Of a DNA stretch of 64,000 nucleotides, positions 44,731 to 52,548 are shown piece by piece. Numbering within the stretch: position 1 is the first letter of the stretch; each line of letters starts with the position of its first letter. Source of the stretch: Streptomyces sulphureus DSM 40104 (GTDB taxonomy: Bacteria; Actinomycetota; Actinomycetes; Streptomycetales; Streptomycetaceae); NCBI RefSeq assembly GCF_000381025.1, contig NZ_KB905824.1, positions 1 through 64,000 of the forward strand, in the 5' to 3' direction. The translations under genes and the position numbers were made by a program. Under the pieces are notes generated by a model. It did not search any database. It worked only from the letters and a program-made list of their open reading frames with translations, and had not been told where the DNA came from.

Positions 44731-45072
44731 TCGCCGGACTGCCAACCCGGGCGCCGCCTCCGGGAATTGAGCGTTCCACTACCCAACTGCCCTTTCTGCG
44801 ACGATATTTCCCGGGCTTCACTTGACGTCGCTGTGAAAACTGGGAAAGCTGTCGGCTCGGCATGCCTGTGTCAGGGGCATCAGGTGCGAGACGCCGTAGC
44901 TCCCCGCGTTTCCCCGCAGTTCGGTGGAGGTCGCCGCGCGCGACACCGCGCCGCCAGGCGCATTCCATCGCGGTCCCGGGGCGAGCAGGCACCTCCCAGC
45001 TCGCGGCAGGGGCGGGCGCTTCGACACCGCGGCCGCTGACGACGAAGTACAGCTACTGGGGGTAGTTGGAAG
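44731..45072. promoter_or_regulatory. intergenic region upstream of the LAxTG surface protein
   Basis: No gene is seen in 342 bp. A patch at 44800-44860 is AT-richer, with TTGACG at 44822 and an A-rich tract after it, and could hold a promoter giving a long (>200 nt) leader. GTTGGAAG lies just before ATG 45073. Confidence 0.4.
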
Positions 45073-45873
45073 ATGACCAATCCCAAGACGCGGCTGCGTG
45101 TGGCGCGGATCTCCGCCGCCGCCGTTTTCGCCGCAGGCGCCTCGCTCACCGCAGCGGGCGCGGCCCAGGCCGCCGGCCTGGACGGCAACAACGAGGTCTC
45201 CGCCCAGGGCGAGGACAGCGGGGGCTTCCTCGGCGGCCTCCTCGGCGGCGGCGGTGACGAAGGCCCCACGGCGGGCGTCACCGAGGGCGGCGACAACGGC
45301 GGCCCTGAGGGCGGCGACCAGTCCGGCGTCACCGAGGGCGGCAACGGCGACCCGGGTGAGAACGGTGACCCGGGTGAGAACGGTGACCCCGGTGAGAACG
45401 GTGACCCGGGCGAGAACGGTGACCCGGGCGAGAACGGTGACCCCGGTGAGAACGGTGACCCGGGCGAGAACGGCGACCCCGGTGAGAACGGCGACCCGGG
45501 CGAGAACGGCGGCGGCAACGGCGGCCCCGGGGGCGACGGCGGCTCCGACAACGGCGGCTCCGACAACGGCGGCGGCAACGGCGGCAACGGCGGCGGCGAG
45601 GAGCCGGCGACGATCGGCGGCTCCGGCGGTGGCGGCGACGACACCTGCGAGCTCGGCGACGCCAGCGTCGACTGCGGCGGCACCAACCCGGACAGCGCCG
45701 GCAGCCAGCCGGTGCAGGACTCCAAGCCCGAGAAGCCCCAGGAGGAGCTCGCCGACACCGGTGCGGCCGAGACCACCTTCCTCCTCGTCGGCGCGGCGAC
45801 GATGATCGCCGGCGGCGTCGGCTTCCGCTTCCTGCCGCGGCTCCTCGGCCGCAACGGCGGCGCAGCAGCCTGA
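45073..45873 (+). CDS. sortase-anchored, repeat-rich surface protein (LAxTG)
   Basis: A 266-residue exported protein. The signal peptide runs to AQA (about residue 34). Gly/Asn/Asp/Glu-rich sequence with nine NGDPGE hexapeptides follows (about 91-144), then a Gly/Ser segment with one cysteine pair (DDTCELGDASVDCGG). At the C terminus LADTG (about 226) precedes a hydrophobic helix and a basic tail. LAxTG is the motif used by class E sortases of Streptomyces, as in the long chaplins. It is predicted to be wall-attached, extended and acidic; function unknown. Confidence 0.85.
   Translation: MTNPKTRLRVARISAAAVFAAGASLTAAGAAQAAGLDGNNEVSAQGEDSGGFLGGLLGGGGDEGPTAGVTEGGDNGGPEGGDQSGVTEGGNGDPGENGDPGENGDPGENGDPGENGDPGENGDPGENGDPGENGDPGENGDPGENGGGNGGPGGDGGSDNGGSDNGGGNGGNGGGEEPATIGGSGGGGDDTCELGDASVDCGGTNPDSAGSQPVQDSKPEKPQEELADTGAAETTFLLVGAATMIAGGVGFRFLPRLLGRNGGAAA
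45343..45504 (+). repeat. nine tandem 18-bp repeats encoding NGDPGE
   Basis: This is 162 bp of head-to-tail units. The units differ only at synonymous third positions (GGT/GGC, CCG/CCC) and often alternate, so the array looks conserved for protein sequence while having expanded by slippage or unequal exchange. Confidence 0.93.
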
Positions 45874-45909
45874 ACGACCCGCGCCTGACGGGCACTTGCC
45901 CGTCGGCGC

Positions 45910-45946
45910 ACCGAAGGGCCGGGGACGCGTTCCCCGGCCCTTCGGT
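45910..45946 (+). terminator. 16-bp hairpin terminator
   Basis: ACCGAAGGGCCGGGGA pairs with its exact complement over a 5-nt loop, 36 bp after the surface-protein stop. Confidence 0.75.
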
Positions 45947-46042
45947 CTGTCGCGCGACGGTTGCTCGGGTCGGTTCGGCCGCCCCGTGCACACCCGCAGC
46001 CGTAACGGGCCCCGCTCGCGCCCCGCCGCGGAGCGCAACCGA

Positions 46043-46237
46043 TCAGGCCGTGGCCACCCGCTGGGCGACGAGCGCGACGGCGACGAGGGCCGCGAAGAGC
46101 CCGAGGAGGGCGGCGGGGGAGAGCGCAGCGAGCGGGTTGTCCCGGTGGAGGCGCTCGCGGTGGGCACGGCAGACGTGGCAGCGCCCCTCGCTGACCGGGC
46201 CCGCGCAGTTGGCACACACCAGTCGGTCGCACGTCAT
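46043..46237 (-). CDS. small zinc-ribbon membrane protein
   Basis: A 64-residue protein with two CxxC pairs (CANC and CHVC, about 13 residues apart) forming a probable zinc ribbon. A Arg/His-rich hinge and one C-terminal transmembrane helix (LLGLFAALVAVALVA) follow. ATG 46237 is chosen for its GGGAGAGGAG site; an upstream in-frame ATG would add 27 residues. It stands alone and divergent from ftsE. Function is unknown; tail-anchored zinc ribbons often serve as adaptors. Confidence 0.66.
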   Translation of the reverse strand: MTCDRLVCANCAGPVSEGRCHVCRAHRERLHRDNPLAALSPAALLGLFAALVAVALVAQRVATA

Positions 46238-46643
46238 GCGGTACTCCTCTCCCAGCGGCGCTTCCGGGGCGACGGCCTCCGGCGGCGCCTGTCCCCGCAG
46301 ACGCATGGCGCGGCCCACCGGTTCCGCAAGTGCGGCGGCCCCGGTGGCGGCGGGGGTCCTTCTCCCTACTCTGCCACCCGCGCAGCGCGGCCGCCGAGGC
46401 AGCCGACCGAGCGCACTACCCGCCGGCCCGGTCCGTGGTCAACAGCCGTACGTGCGGAGGGCGTCCCGGGGTGCTCCGGTCTGCTGCGAGGGCTGCCGTT
46501 TTGTGCCCATTGGCACCGTGAAGAAACCCACCAACACACCGTCCCGACTGCAAGGCACTCGGGGGTTCGCGTATGGTCGCCACACCGACGGGGAGCCGCA
46601 CCGCGGCTTCCGCTGCCCCTACCCAGGTCGACGTGGTGTATCC
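46238..46643. promoter_or_regulatory. divergent region upstream of ftsE
   Basis: About 400 bp without a recognised gene. TATGGT at 46572-46577 could be the -10 element for ftsE, with a leader of about 65 nt. The segment 46495-46580 is the AT-richest part. Confidence 0.4.
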
Positions 46644-47333
46644 GTGATCCGATTCGACAGCGTCTCCAAGTCCTACCCGAAGCAGAACCGTCCCGCCCTC
46701 CGCGAGGTGTCGTTGGAGATCGTGCGCGGCGAGTTCGTCTTTCTGGTGGGCTCCTCAGGTTCAGGCAAGTCGACGTTCCTGAGGCTGATACTGCGGGAGG
46801 AGCGCGCGAGCCAGGGCCGGGTGCATGTGCTCGGCAAGGACCTCGCGCGGCTCTCCAACTGGAAGGTGCCGCAGATGCGGCGTCAACTCGGCACCGTCTT
46901 CCAGGATTTCAGGCTGCTGAGCAACAAGACCGTCGGCGAGAACGTGGCGTTCGCGTTGGAGGTCATCGGCAAGTCGCGCGGGCAGATCCGCAAGACGGTG
47001 CCTGAGGTGCTCGACCTGGTCGGCCTCGGGGGCAAGGGCGACCGGATGCCGGGCGAACTCTCCGGTGGTGAGCAGCAGCGCGTCGCCATCGCACGCGCCT
47101 TCGCCAACCGCCCGATGCTGCTCATCGCGGACGAGCCGACGGGCAACCTCGACCCGCAGACCTCCGTCGGCATCATGAAGCTGCTCGACCGCATCAACCG
47201 CACCGGCACCACGGTCGTCATGGCCACGCACGACCAGCAGATCGTCGACCAGATGCGCAAGCGCGTGGTCGAGCTGGAGATGGGACGGCTCGTACGCGAC
47301 CAGACGCGCGGCGTCTACGGCTACCAGCACTGA
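46644..47333 (+). CDS. ftsE: cell division ATP-binding protein FtsE
   Basis: A 229-residue ABC ATPase. Walker A is GSSGSGKST (about 36-44), the Q-loop is TVFQDFRLL, the signature is LSGGEQQR (about 139), and Walker B is LLIADEPTGNLD. It pairs with FtsX encoded 74 bp downstream to drive peptidoglycan hydrolase activation at the membrane. GTG 46644 gives the usual FtsE length. The order ftsE-ftsX-S41 peptidase-smpB-ssrA is conserved in Streptomyces. Confidence 0.96.
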   Translation: MIRFDSVSKSYPKQNRPALREVSLEIVRGEFVFLVGSSGSGKSTFLRLILREERASQGRVHVLGKDLARLSNWKVPQMRRQLGTVFQDFRLLSNKTVGENVAFALEVIGKSRGQIRKTVPEVLDLVGLGGKGDRMPGELSGGEQQRVAIARAFANRPMLLIADEPTGNLDPQTSVGIMKLLDRINRTGTTVVMATHDQQIVDQMRKRVVELEMGRLVRDQTRGVYGYQH

Positions 47334-47407
47334 GCGCCCACCGCGCCGTGCCAGCCGGGCGCAAGCGCCCTTCCGCTCCAGCCGCACTACCTGTCTGAAA
47401 GGACGCC

Positions 47408-48319
47408 ATGCGCGCCCAGTTCGTACTGTCGGAGATCGGCGTCGGTCTCCGCCGCAATCTCACGATGACCTTCGCGGTGATCGTCTCGGTGGCCCTCTCG
47501 CTCGCGCTCGCGGGCGGTTCGCTGCTCGCTCGCGAGCAGGTGAACACCATGAAGGGGTACTGGTACGACAAGGTCCAGGTCTCGATCTACCTCTGCAACA
47601 AGAACGATGCCTCCTCCGACCCGAACTGCGCCAAGGGCGCCGTCACCGAGCCGCAGAAGAAGAAGATCAAGAGCGAGCTCGACGAGATGAACGTGGTGGA
47701 CAAGGTCTACTACGAGTCCTCCGACGCCGCCTATAAGCACTACAAGGAGCAGTTCAAGGACTCGCCCCTCGCCGACTCCCTCACGCCCGACCAGATGCAG
47801 GAGTCCTACCGGGTCAAGCTCAACGACCCGACCAAGTACCAGGTCCTGCAGACGGCGTTCTCCGGCAGAGACGGCGTGCAGGAAGTGCAGGACCAGCGAA
47901 GTCTCCTGGAGAACCTCTTCAACCTCCTCAACGGCATGAACATCGCCGCGCTCTGCGTCATGGCGCTGATGCTCGTCGTTGCGCTGCTGCTGATCGTCAA
48001 CACCGTGCGGGTGTCGGCGTTCAGCCGCCGGCGCGAGACGGGGATCATGAGACTCGTCGGTGCCTCCAGCTTCTACATCCAGATGCCGTTCATCCTGGAG
48101 GCCGCCATCGCGGGGCTGATTGGCGCGGGGCTCGCCTGTGTACTGCTGCTGGGCGCCAAGTACTTCCTCATCGACAGTTGGCTCGCCGAGAAGATCGTGC
48201 TGATCAACTTCATCGGCTGGGACGCGGTGATCAAGGTGTTGCCCTTCGTGGTGGCGGTCGGTGTGCTGATGCCGGCGATCGCCGCCTTCTTCACCCTGCG
48301 CAAGTACCTGCGCGTCTGA
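47408..48319 (+). CDS. ftsX: cell division permease-like protein FtsX
   Basis: A 303-residue protein with four transmembrane segments. The first is near residues 20-42. A large extracellular domain follows (about 45-165), containing a cysteine pair in YLCNKNDASSDPNCAKG, and the last three spans form the FtsX/MacB core. The outer domain is expected to engage and activate a NlpC/P60-type hydrolase. AAGGA lies before ATG 47408. Confidence 0.95.
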   Translation: MRAQFVLSEIGVGLRRNLTMTFAVIVSVALSLALAGGSLLAREQVNTMKGYWYDKVQVSIYLCNKNDASSDPNCAKGAVTEPQKKKIKSELDEMNVVDKVYYESSDAAYKHYKEQFKDSPLADSLTPDQMQESYRVKLNDPTKYQVLQTAFSGRDGVQEVQDQRSLLENLFNLLNGMNIAALCVMALMLVVALLLIVNTVRVSAFSRRRETGIMRLVGASSFYIQMPFILEAAIAGLIGAGLACVLLLGAKYFLIDSWLAEKIVLINFIGWDAVIKVLPFVVAVGVLMPAIAAFFTLRKYLRV

Positions 48320-48367
48320 CCGCCCCTCCGGCGTGGCCAACCTGCCCTGCCCCAGGGGGCGCTGTCC

Positions 48368-48373
48368 TAGACT
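48368..48373 (+). promoter_or_regulatory. -10 hexamer for leaderless S41 protease transcript
   Basis: TAGACT lies seven bases before ATG 48381, the same geometry as at prfB and pkaB, and suggests an extra promoter inside the ftsEX-smpB series. Confidence 0.45.
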
Positions 48374-48380
48374 CCGCACC

Positions 48381-49589
48381 ATGTCGGGATCGTGGTGGTC
48401 CGCTCAGCGACGTCCGGCGCTCGTCGGCGCCCGTGGCGCTGCGCTGACGTTGGTCTTCGCCGGCGCGCTCGCCGCCGGCGCGGCGACGGGTTCCTGGGAC
48501 GGCGGGCCGCTCCACCGGTCCGGCGGCCGCGCCGAGTTGCGTCCCGACGCGGCACTCGGCGCCGCCGAGCGCGCCGGGGACGCCGCCGCCTCGGCCCACC
48601 GGGGGCGCGCCCAACTCGCCGACGACGCGGAGGAGCTGGTCAGCCGCAGCGGCGACCGCTGGGCGACCGCGTACACGGCGCGCGAGTACGAGGGCGTCCA
48701 ACAGGCCCTCGACGGCACCTACATCGGCGTCGGCCTCTCGGTGGCCCGGGAGCACGGGCGGGAGTCGGCAGCCGGGTCCCGGGTCGCCGGTGTCAAGCGG
48801 GGGAGTCCGGCGGCCGAGGCCGGTGTGCGGGAGGGTGACAGGCTCCTCACCGTGGGCGGCTCGACGGTGCGGGGCGTCCCCGTCACCGACGTGGTCGCGC
48901 TCCTGCGCGGCTCGGGCGGCGAGGGCCGCGCCGCGGCGGCGCCCGGGAGCGAGGTGGGTGTGCTGCTGGAGCGCGACGGGCGCAGATGGCGGGCCGCACT
49001 GGAGCGCACACGGCTGAGCACGCGAACGGTGACGGTCGACCGGCTCGACGACGGGACGGCCCGCGTCCGCGTCGCCGCCTTCACCCGCGGCTCGGGCGAG
49101 CAGGTGCGCGAGGCGGTCGCCGCGCAGCCCGAGGGCACCGGCGTCCTCCTCGACCTGCGCGGCAACTCGGGCGGCCTCGTGGAGGAGGCCGTCGACGCGG
49201 CGGGCGCCTTCCTCGACGGCGGCCTCGTCGCGACGTACGACGCGGGGGACGGCCAGCGGGCGCTCTACGCGGAGCACGGCGGGGACGGCCGCCGTCCGGT
49301 CGCGGTGCTCGTCGACGGCGGGACGATGAGCGCGGGCGAGCTGCTCGCAGGGGCGCTCCAGGACCGCGGCCGCGCGGTGATCGTCGGCGCACGCACCTTC
49401 GGCAAGGGGGCGGTCCAGATTCCGCGGCAGCTCCCCGACGGTTCCGTCGCCGAGCTCACGGTCGGTCACTACACGACGCCGGGTGGCCGTCGGGTGGAGG
49501 GCACGGGGATCGTGCCCGACCTCCCTGTGGAGGCGGGGGCCGTCGAGCGTGCACGCAGAGTATTGGGTGGCCTCGGTACGGGGGCGTAG
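48381..49589 (+). CDS. S41 family C-terminal processing peptidase (CtpA-like)
   Basis: A 402-residue exported protease with one N-terminal signal-anchor (about 18-40). The PDZ domain lies at about 120-205 (VKRGSPAAEAGVREGDRLLTVGG). The catalytic core has DLRGNSGGLVEEAV, the serine in GGTMSAGELLAGAL (about 316) and the lysine in GARTFGKGAVQ (about 341). Such enzymes trim or degrade cell-envelope proteins. Its place between ftsX and smpB is usual for Streptomyces. Confidence 0.91.
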   Translation: MSGSWWSAQRRPALVGARGAALTLVFAGALAAGAATGSWDGGPLHRSGGRAELRPDAALGAAERAGDAAASAHRGRAQLADDAEELVSRSGDRWATAYTAREYEGVQQALDGTYIGVGLSVAREHGRESAAGSRVAGVKRGSPAAEAGVREGDRLLTVGGSTVRGVPVTDVVALLRGSGGEGRAAAAPGSEVGVLLERDGRRWRAALERTRLSTRTVTVDRLDDGTARVRVAAFTRGSGEQVREAVAAQPEGTGVLLDLRGNSGGLVEEAVDAAGAFLDGGLVATYDAGDGQRALYAEHGGDGRRPVAVLVDGGTMSAGELLAGALQDRGRAVIVGARTFGKGAVQIPRQLPDGSVAELTVGHYTTPGGRRVEGTGIVPDLPVEAGAVERARRVLGGLGTGA

Positions 49590-49607
49590 TGGAACAATGG
49601 CGGGGCT

Positions 49608-50129
49608 ATGGCAAAGAAGGCGAGCAAGAAGAAGCAGGCCAAGGACACGGCCCCGGAGCGCAAGCTCGTCGCGCAGAACAAGAAGGCGCGGCACGACTAC
49701 AACATCCTCGACACCTACGAGTGCGGCCTCGTGCTCACGGGCACCGAGGTCAAGTCCCTGCGTGAGGGGCGCGCCTCCCTGGTGGACGGCTTCGCCCAGA
49801 TCGACCGCGGCGAGGTCTGGCTCCACAACGTGCACATCCCGGAGTACACCCAGGGCACATGGACCAACCACGCAGCGCGACGAAAGCGGAAGCTGCTCCT
49901 TCATCGAGCGGAGATCGACAAGCTCGTGGGGAAGCTCCAGGAGACGGGGTACACGCTCGTCCCGCTCCAGCTCTACTTCCGCAAGGGACGGGCGAAGGTC
50001 GAGATCGCCCTGGCCAGGGGCAAGAAGGAGTACGACAAGCGGCAGGCGCTCCGCGAGAAGCAGGACCGCAGGGACGCGGACCGTGCGATCTCGGCGGCAC
50101 GGCGCAGGCAGCGGGCCGCCGCGCTGTGA
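49608..50129 (+). CDS. smpB: SsrA-binding protein SmpB
   Basis: A 173-residue protein with RHDYNILDTYECGLVLTGTE and VKSLREGRASLVDGF, the OB-fold core that binds the tRNA-like end of tmRNA, and the basic C-terminal tail (RRQRAAAL end) that enters the decoding centre. The first 20 residues are Lys-rich. It lies 18 bp after the S41 gene and 139 bp before its RNA partner. Confidence 0.97.
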   Translation: MAKKASKKKQAKDTAPERKLVAQNKKARHDYNILDTYECGLVLTGTEVKSLREGRASLVDGFAQIDRGEVWLHNVHIPEYTQGTWTNHAARRKRKLLLHRAEIDKLVGKLQETGYTLVPLQLYFRKGRAKVEIALARGKKEYDKRQALREKQDRRDADRAISAARRRQRAAAL

Positions 50130-50190
50130 CGCGGCGGGAATGCGAGGGAGCCCGGATGCGTTGAACAGGATGCGGGCCGACGGCTAAGCG

Positions 50191-50221
50191 TTGGCACCGG
50201 CGCCGCACCGTCGCTTATGAT
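50191..50221 (+). promoter_or_regulatory. candidate ssrA promoter
   Basis: TTGGCA (50191-50196) and TATGAT (50216-50221) are 19 bp apart. Transcription from about 50228 would give a precursor with about 40 nt removed by 5' processing. Confidence 0.45.
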
Positions 50222-50267
50222 GGGCGACGCAGCGTCCGAGAGGGCGCGGAGTTTCTCAACTCAACAT

Positions 50268-50655
50268 GGGGATGATCGGTTTCGACAGCGGATGTCGAAG
50301 CAGGGGAAGCGAGCCGAGGAACGCGGCAATGATCTCGTTAACCATGTGCCGCAAAAAAATAATCGCCAACCAAAAGCGCGATTCCTTCGCCCTCGCTGCC
50401 TAAGCAGCGAGCGTGAAGTGTCAGCCCGGGTGCGTTCCCGACCCGGTTCCTGGCATCAGCTAGGGAACTCACCGCGTAGGTCCGGTCACGGGGCCTACCG
50501 GGACACCACACAGTGACTGAGCCCACGGAGACTCGTCCGCAAGAGCTCCAGGGCTGAGAAAAGCTCCCTGTGCAAGCAGGGGTTACGCGGACTGCGCTCG
50601 GAGAAGCCCTCCTTCCGCTCCGTTGGACGCGGGTTCGATTCCCGCCATCTCCACC
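50268..50655 (+). ncRNA. ssrA: transfer-messenger RNA (tmRNA)
   Basis: The 5' end GGGGATGATCGGTTTCGAC and the 3' end with GGTTCGATTCCCGCCATCTCC form the tRNA-Ala-like acceptor and T arm; the acceptor pairs with one G-U. The resume codon is GCC at 50365, encoding ANQKRDSFALAA followed by TAA at 50401. The tag ends in ALAA, the usual protease-recognised end. After discriminator A 50653 the genome reads CCG rather than CCA, so the last A must be added. It releases stalled ribosomes together with SmpB. Confidence 0.97.
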
Positions 50656-50668
50656 GATCCCATGTGGG

Positions 50669-50705
50669 CAGGGCCCCCGTTCCGCTACGGCGGACGGGGG
50701 CCCTG
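50669..50705 (+). terminator. hairpin terminator after ssrA
   Basis: CAGGGCCCCCGTTCCG pairs with CGGACGGGGGCCCTG, with one bulged T and a 6-nt loop, beginning about 15 bp after the mature tmRNA end. Confidence 0.75.
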
Positions 50706-50837
50706 TCGCGTGTCGGGGCGGCTGCGGCGCGGCGGTCAACTCCCCTACGGGCTCCGGGAGGTTGGCTCCGCCGCTCTGTGCCGGGCGCGTAACGGTTGCC
50801 GGACGACGGGCGCGCTCGCTCCGGCCGGCGTGCTGTG

Positions 50838-51530
50838 ATGGAGGCCATGCATGCCAAGCCCGCGCCCGACTGCCTGCCAGCGAAGCTGTACCTCCTCGCC
50901 TGCGACACCAAGCGCCGCAGACTGCGGAGCGTCAACGTGCTGGGGTACGTCCTGCGCGCCGGCATCCTCACCGAACTCCAGCACCGCGGATGCCTGGAGG
51001 ACCGGGACGGGCGGGCCGCCCCCGTCGGGGACGTGCGCACCGGGGACCCGATGCTCGACTGGGTGCTGCGGGAACTCGTCTCCATGCGTCCGCGGAAATG
51101 GGAGAAGCTCATCAAGCGTGACCGCACGCGCACGCTCCAGGCCGTGGAACGGCAGTTGGAGGCTGCGGGCGTGATCGAGGTGGAGCGGCGCGACTGGCTC
51201 AGCGACCGGGTCTCGGTGCTGAAGCCCGGCATGGTGGAGGAGCTGCGCTCGGAGGCGTCCCTCCCGCTCCTCGACCACTCGCAGCCCGCTCCCCAGGTGC
51301 CCCGGCAGCAGGCCGCGCTCTCCGTCATGGTGGCGGTCGGGCGGGTGCCCGGGGTCTTCACCGTGCGTCAACGCCGGCGCAACCGGAAGCGGTTGAACGA
51401 GCTGGCCGGGCACTCGGGCGAGACGCCCGAAGCGTTGAAAACGGCACTGCTCGACCGGTTCGACGAGACGGGCGAGCGGTTCGCCCCCTGGGACCGTCTC
51501 TTCAGGGCGGGGAGTGACGTGGCGGATTGA
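50838..51530 (+). CDS. GPP34 (GOLPH3/Vps74-like) family protein
   Basis: A 230-residue protein. KLYLLACDTKRRRL and NVLGYVLRAGILTEL match the N-terminal GPP34 helix region, and EKLIKRDRTRTLQAVERQLEAAGVI plus the C-terminal DRFDETGERF region complete the fold. In eukaryotes this family binds phosphoinositides and retains Golgi glycosyltransferases; bacterial members occur in many copies in Streptomyces with unknown role. ATG 50838 is used; ATG 50847 is equally possible. It ends 79 bp before the next gene. Confidence 0.82.
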   Translation: MEAMHAKPAPDCLPAKLYLLACDTKRRRLRSVNVLGYVLRAGILTELQHRGCLEDRDGRAAPVGDVRTGDPMLDWVLRELVSMRPRKWEKLIKRDRTRTLQAVERQLEAAGVIEVERRDWLSDRVSVLKPGMVEELRSEASLPLLDHSQPAPQVPRQQAALSVMVAVGRVPGVFTVRQRRRNRKRLNELAGHSGETPEALKTALLDRFDETGERFAPWDRLFRAGSDVAD

Positions 51531-51609
51531 GTGGCCGGTTCGGGGCGCTGACGCCGGGCGCACGGCGCCTACCCTTCGGGGAACGGCGCTGCGCGGAAGG
51601 GAGCCCGGA

Positions 51610-52548
51610 ATGCCGCACGCCCCGGAGGACTCGGCGCCCGAGCCGCTCGGGCCCGACTCGCTCACCTGGAAGTACTTCGGCGACTGGCGCGGGGTGCTCC
51701 TCGCGCCCTGGGCCGGAGCCATGCAGAACATGCACCCGCGGCTCGGCGCGGGCGTCGCGGAGCACTCGCGCTTCTTCGAGGAGCGCTGGCAGCGGCTCTT
51801 CCGCTCGCTCTATCCGATCGGCGGCGTCGTCTACGACGGACCGCGCGCCGCCGAGACGGCCCGACAGGTGCGCGGCTACCACCGCACCGTCCGCGGGACC
51901 GACGCGCAGGGGCGGCCGTACCACGCGCTCGATCCCGAGGTCTTCTACTGGGCGCACGCCACCTTCTTCGTCCTCACCCTCCTCGTCGCCGACCGCTTCG
52001 GCCCCGGGCTGACGCAGGCCGAGCGGCGGCAACTCTTCGACGAGCACGTGCAGTGGTGGCGGATGTACGGGATGACCACCCGTCCCGTGCCGCGTACCTG
52101 GGAGGATTTCTGCGCCTACTGGGACCGGATGGCCGCCGACGTCCTGGAGGACAACCGCGCGACCAGGGACGTCCTCGACCTCGGCGAACTCGCCAAGCCG
52201 CCGGTGCTGCGGCTGCTTCCCGACGCGGTGTGGCGGCTGGTGCGTCCGGCCGTCGCGCGGCCGATGCTCTGGTGCACCGTCGGTCTCTTCCCGCCGGCGG
52301 TGCGGAGGCGGCTCGGGTACGCGTGGACGGTCCGCGACGAGGCGCGGCTGCGCAGGTTCGGGCGCCTGGTGCACCTCGGTTGGCGCCTGGTGCCGCCGTC
52401 CCGGCGGTACCACCCGCGCGCACGCGCGGGCTGGGAGCGCGTGGCCGGGCGGCGCGCTCTCGGGGCGCCCGTTGTGGAGACGCCGCGGCGCAACCTTCCG
52501 CCGCCGGCCGAGCGGGGTTCGCCCACGCACTACTCGCCGCGGGTGTGA
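51610..52548 (+). CDS. MpaB/DUF2236 family oxygenase
   Basis: A 312-residue alpha-helical protein. Hallmarks are GDWRGVLLAPWAGAMQNMHP near the start, DPEVFYWAHATFFVLTLL in the middle and WEDFCAYWDRM later, as in the latex-clearing-protein/MpaB superfamily, which can bind haem through conserved histidines. The substrate is unknown. AAGGGAG precedes ATG 51610. The 3' end overlaps the convergent MFS gene by 19 bp. Confidence 0.82.
   Translation: MPHAPEDSAPEPLGPDSLTWKYFGDWRGVLLAPWAGAMQNMHPRLGAGVAEHSRFFEERWQRLFRSLYPIGGVVYDGPRAAETARQVRGYHRTVRGTDAQGRPYHALDPEVFYWAHATFFVLTLLVADRFGPGLTQAERRQLFDEHVQWWRMYGMTTRPVPRTWEDFCAYWDRMAADVLEDNRATRDVLDLGELAKPPVLRLLPDAVWRLVRPAVARPMLWCTVGLFPPAVRRRLGYAWTVRDEARLRRFGRLVHLGWRLVPPSRRYHPRARAGWERVAGRRALGAPVVETPRRNLPPPAERGSPTHYSPRV

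Noticed and set aside
45343..45504. Regular 18-bp repeats resembling a CRISPR or minisatellite
   Set aside because: Units abut without spacers and are in frame within an exported protein; they are coding hexapeptide repeats.
50268..50655. tmRNA 3' end as an attachment site for an integrated element
   Set aside because: No integrase, excisionase or repeated att sequence lies beside it, and the genes that follow look ordinary for the chromosome.
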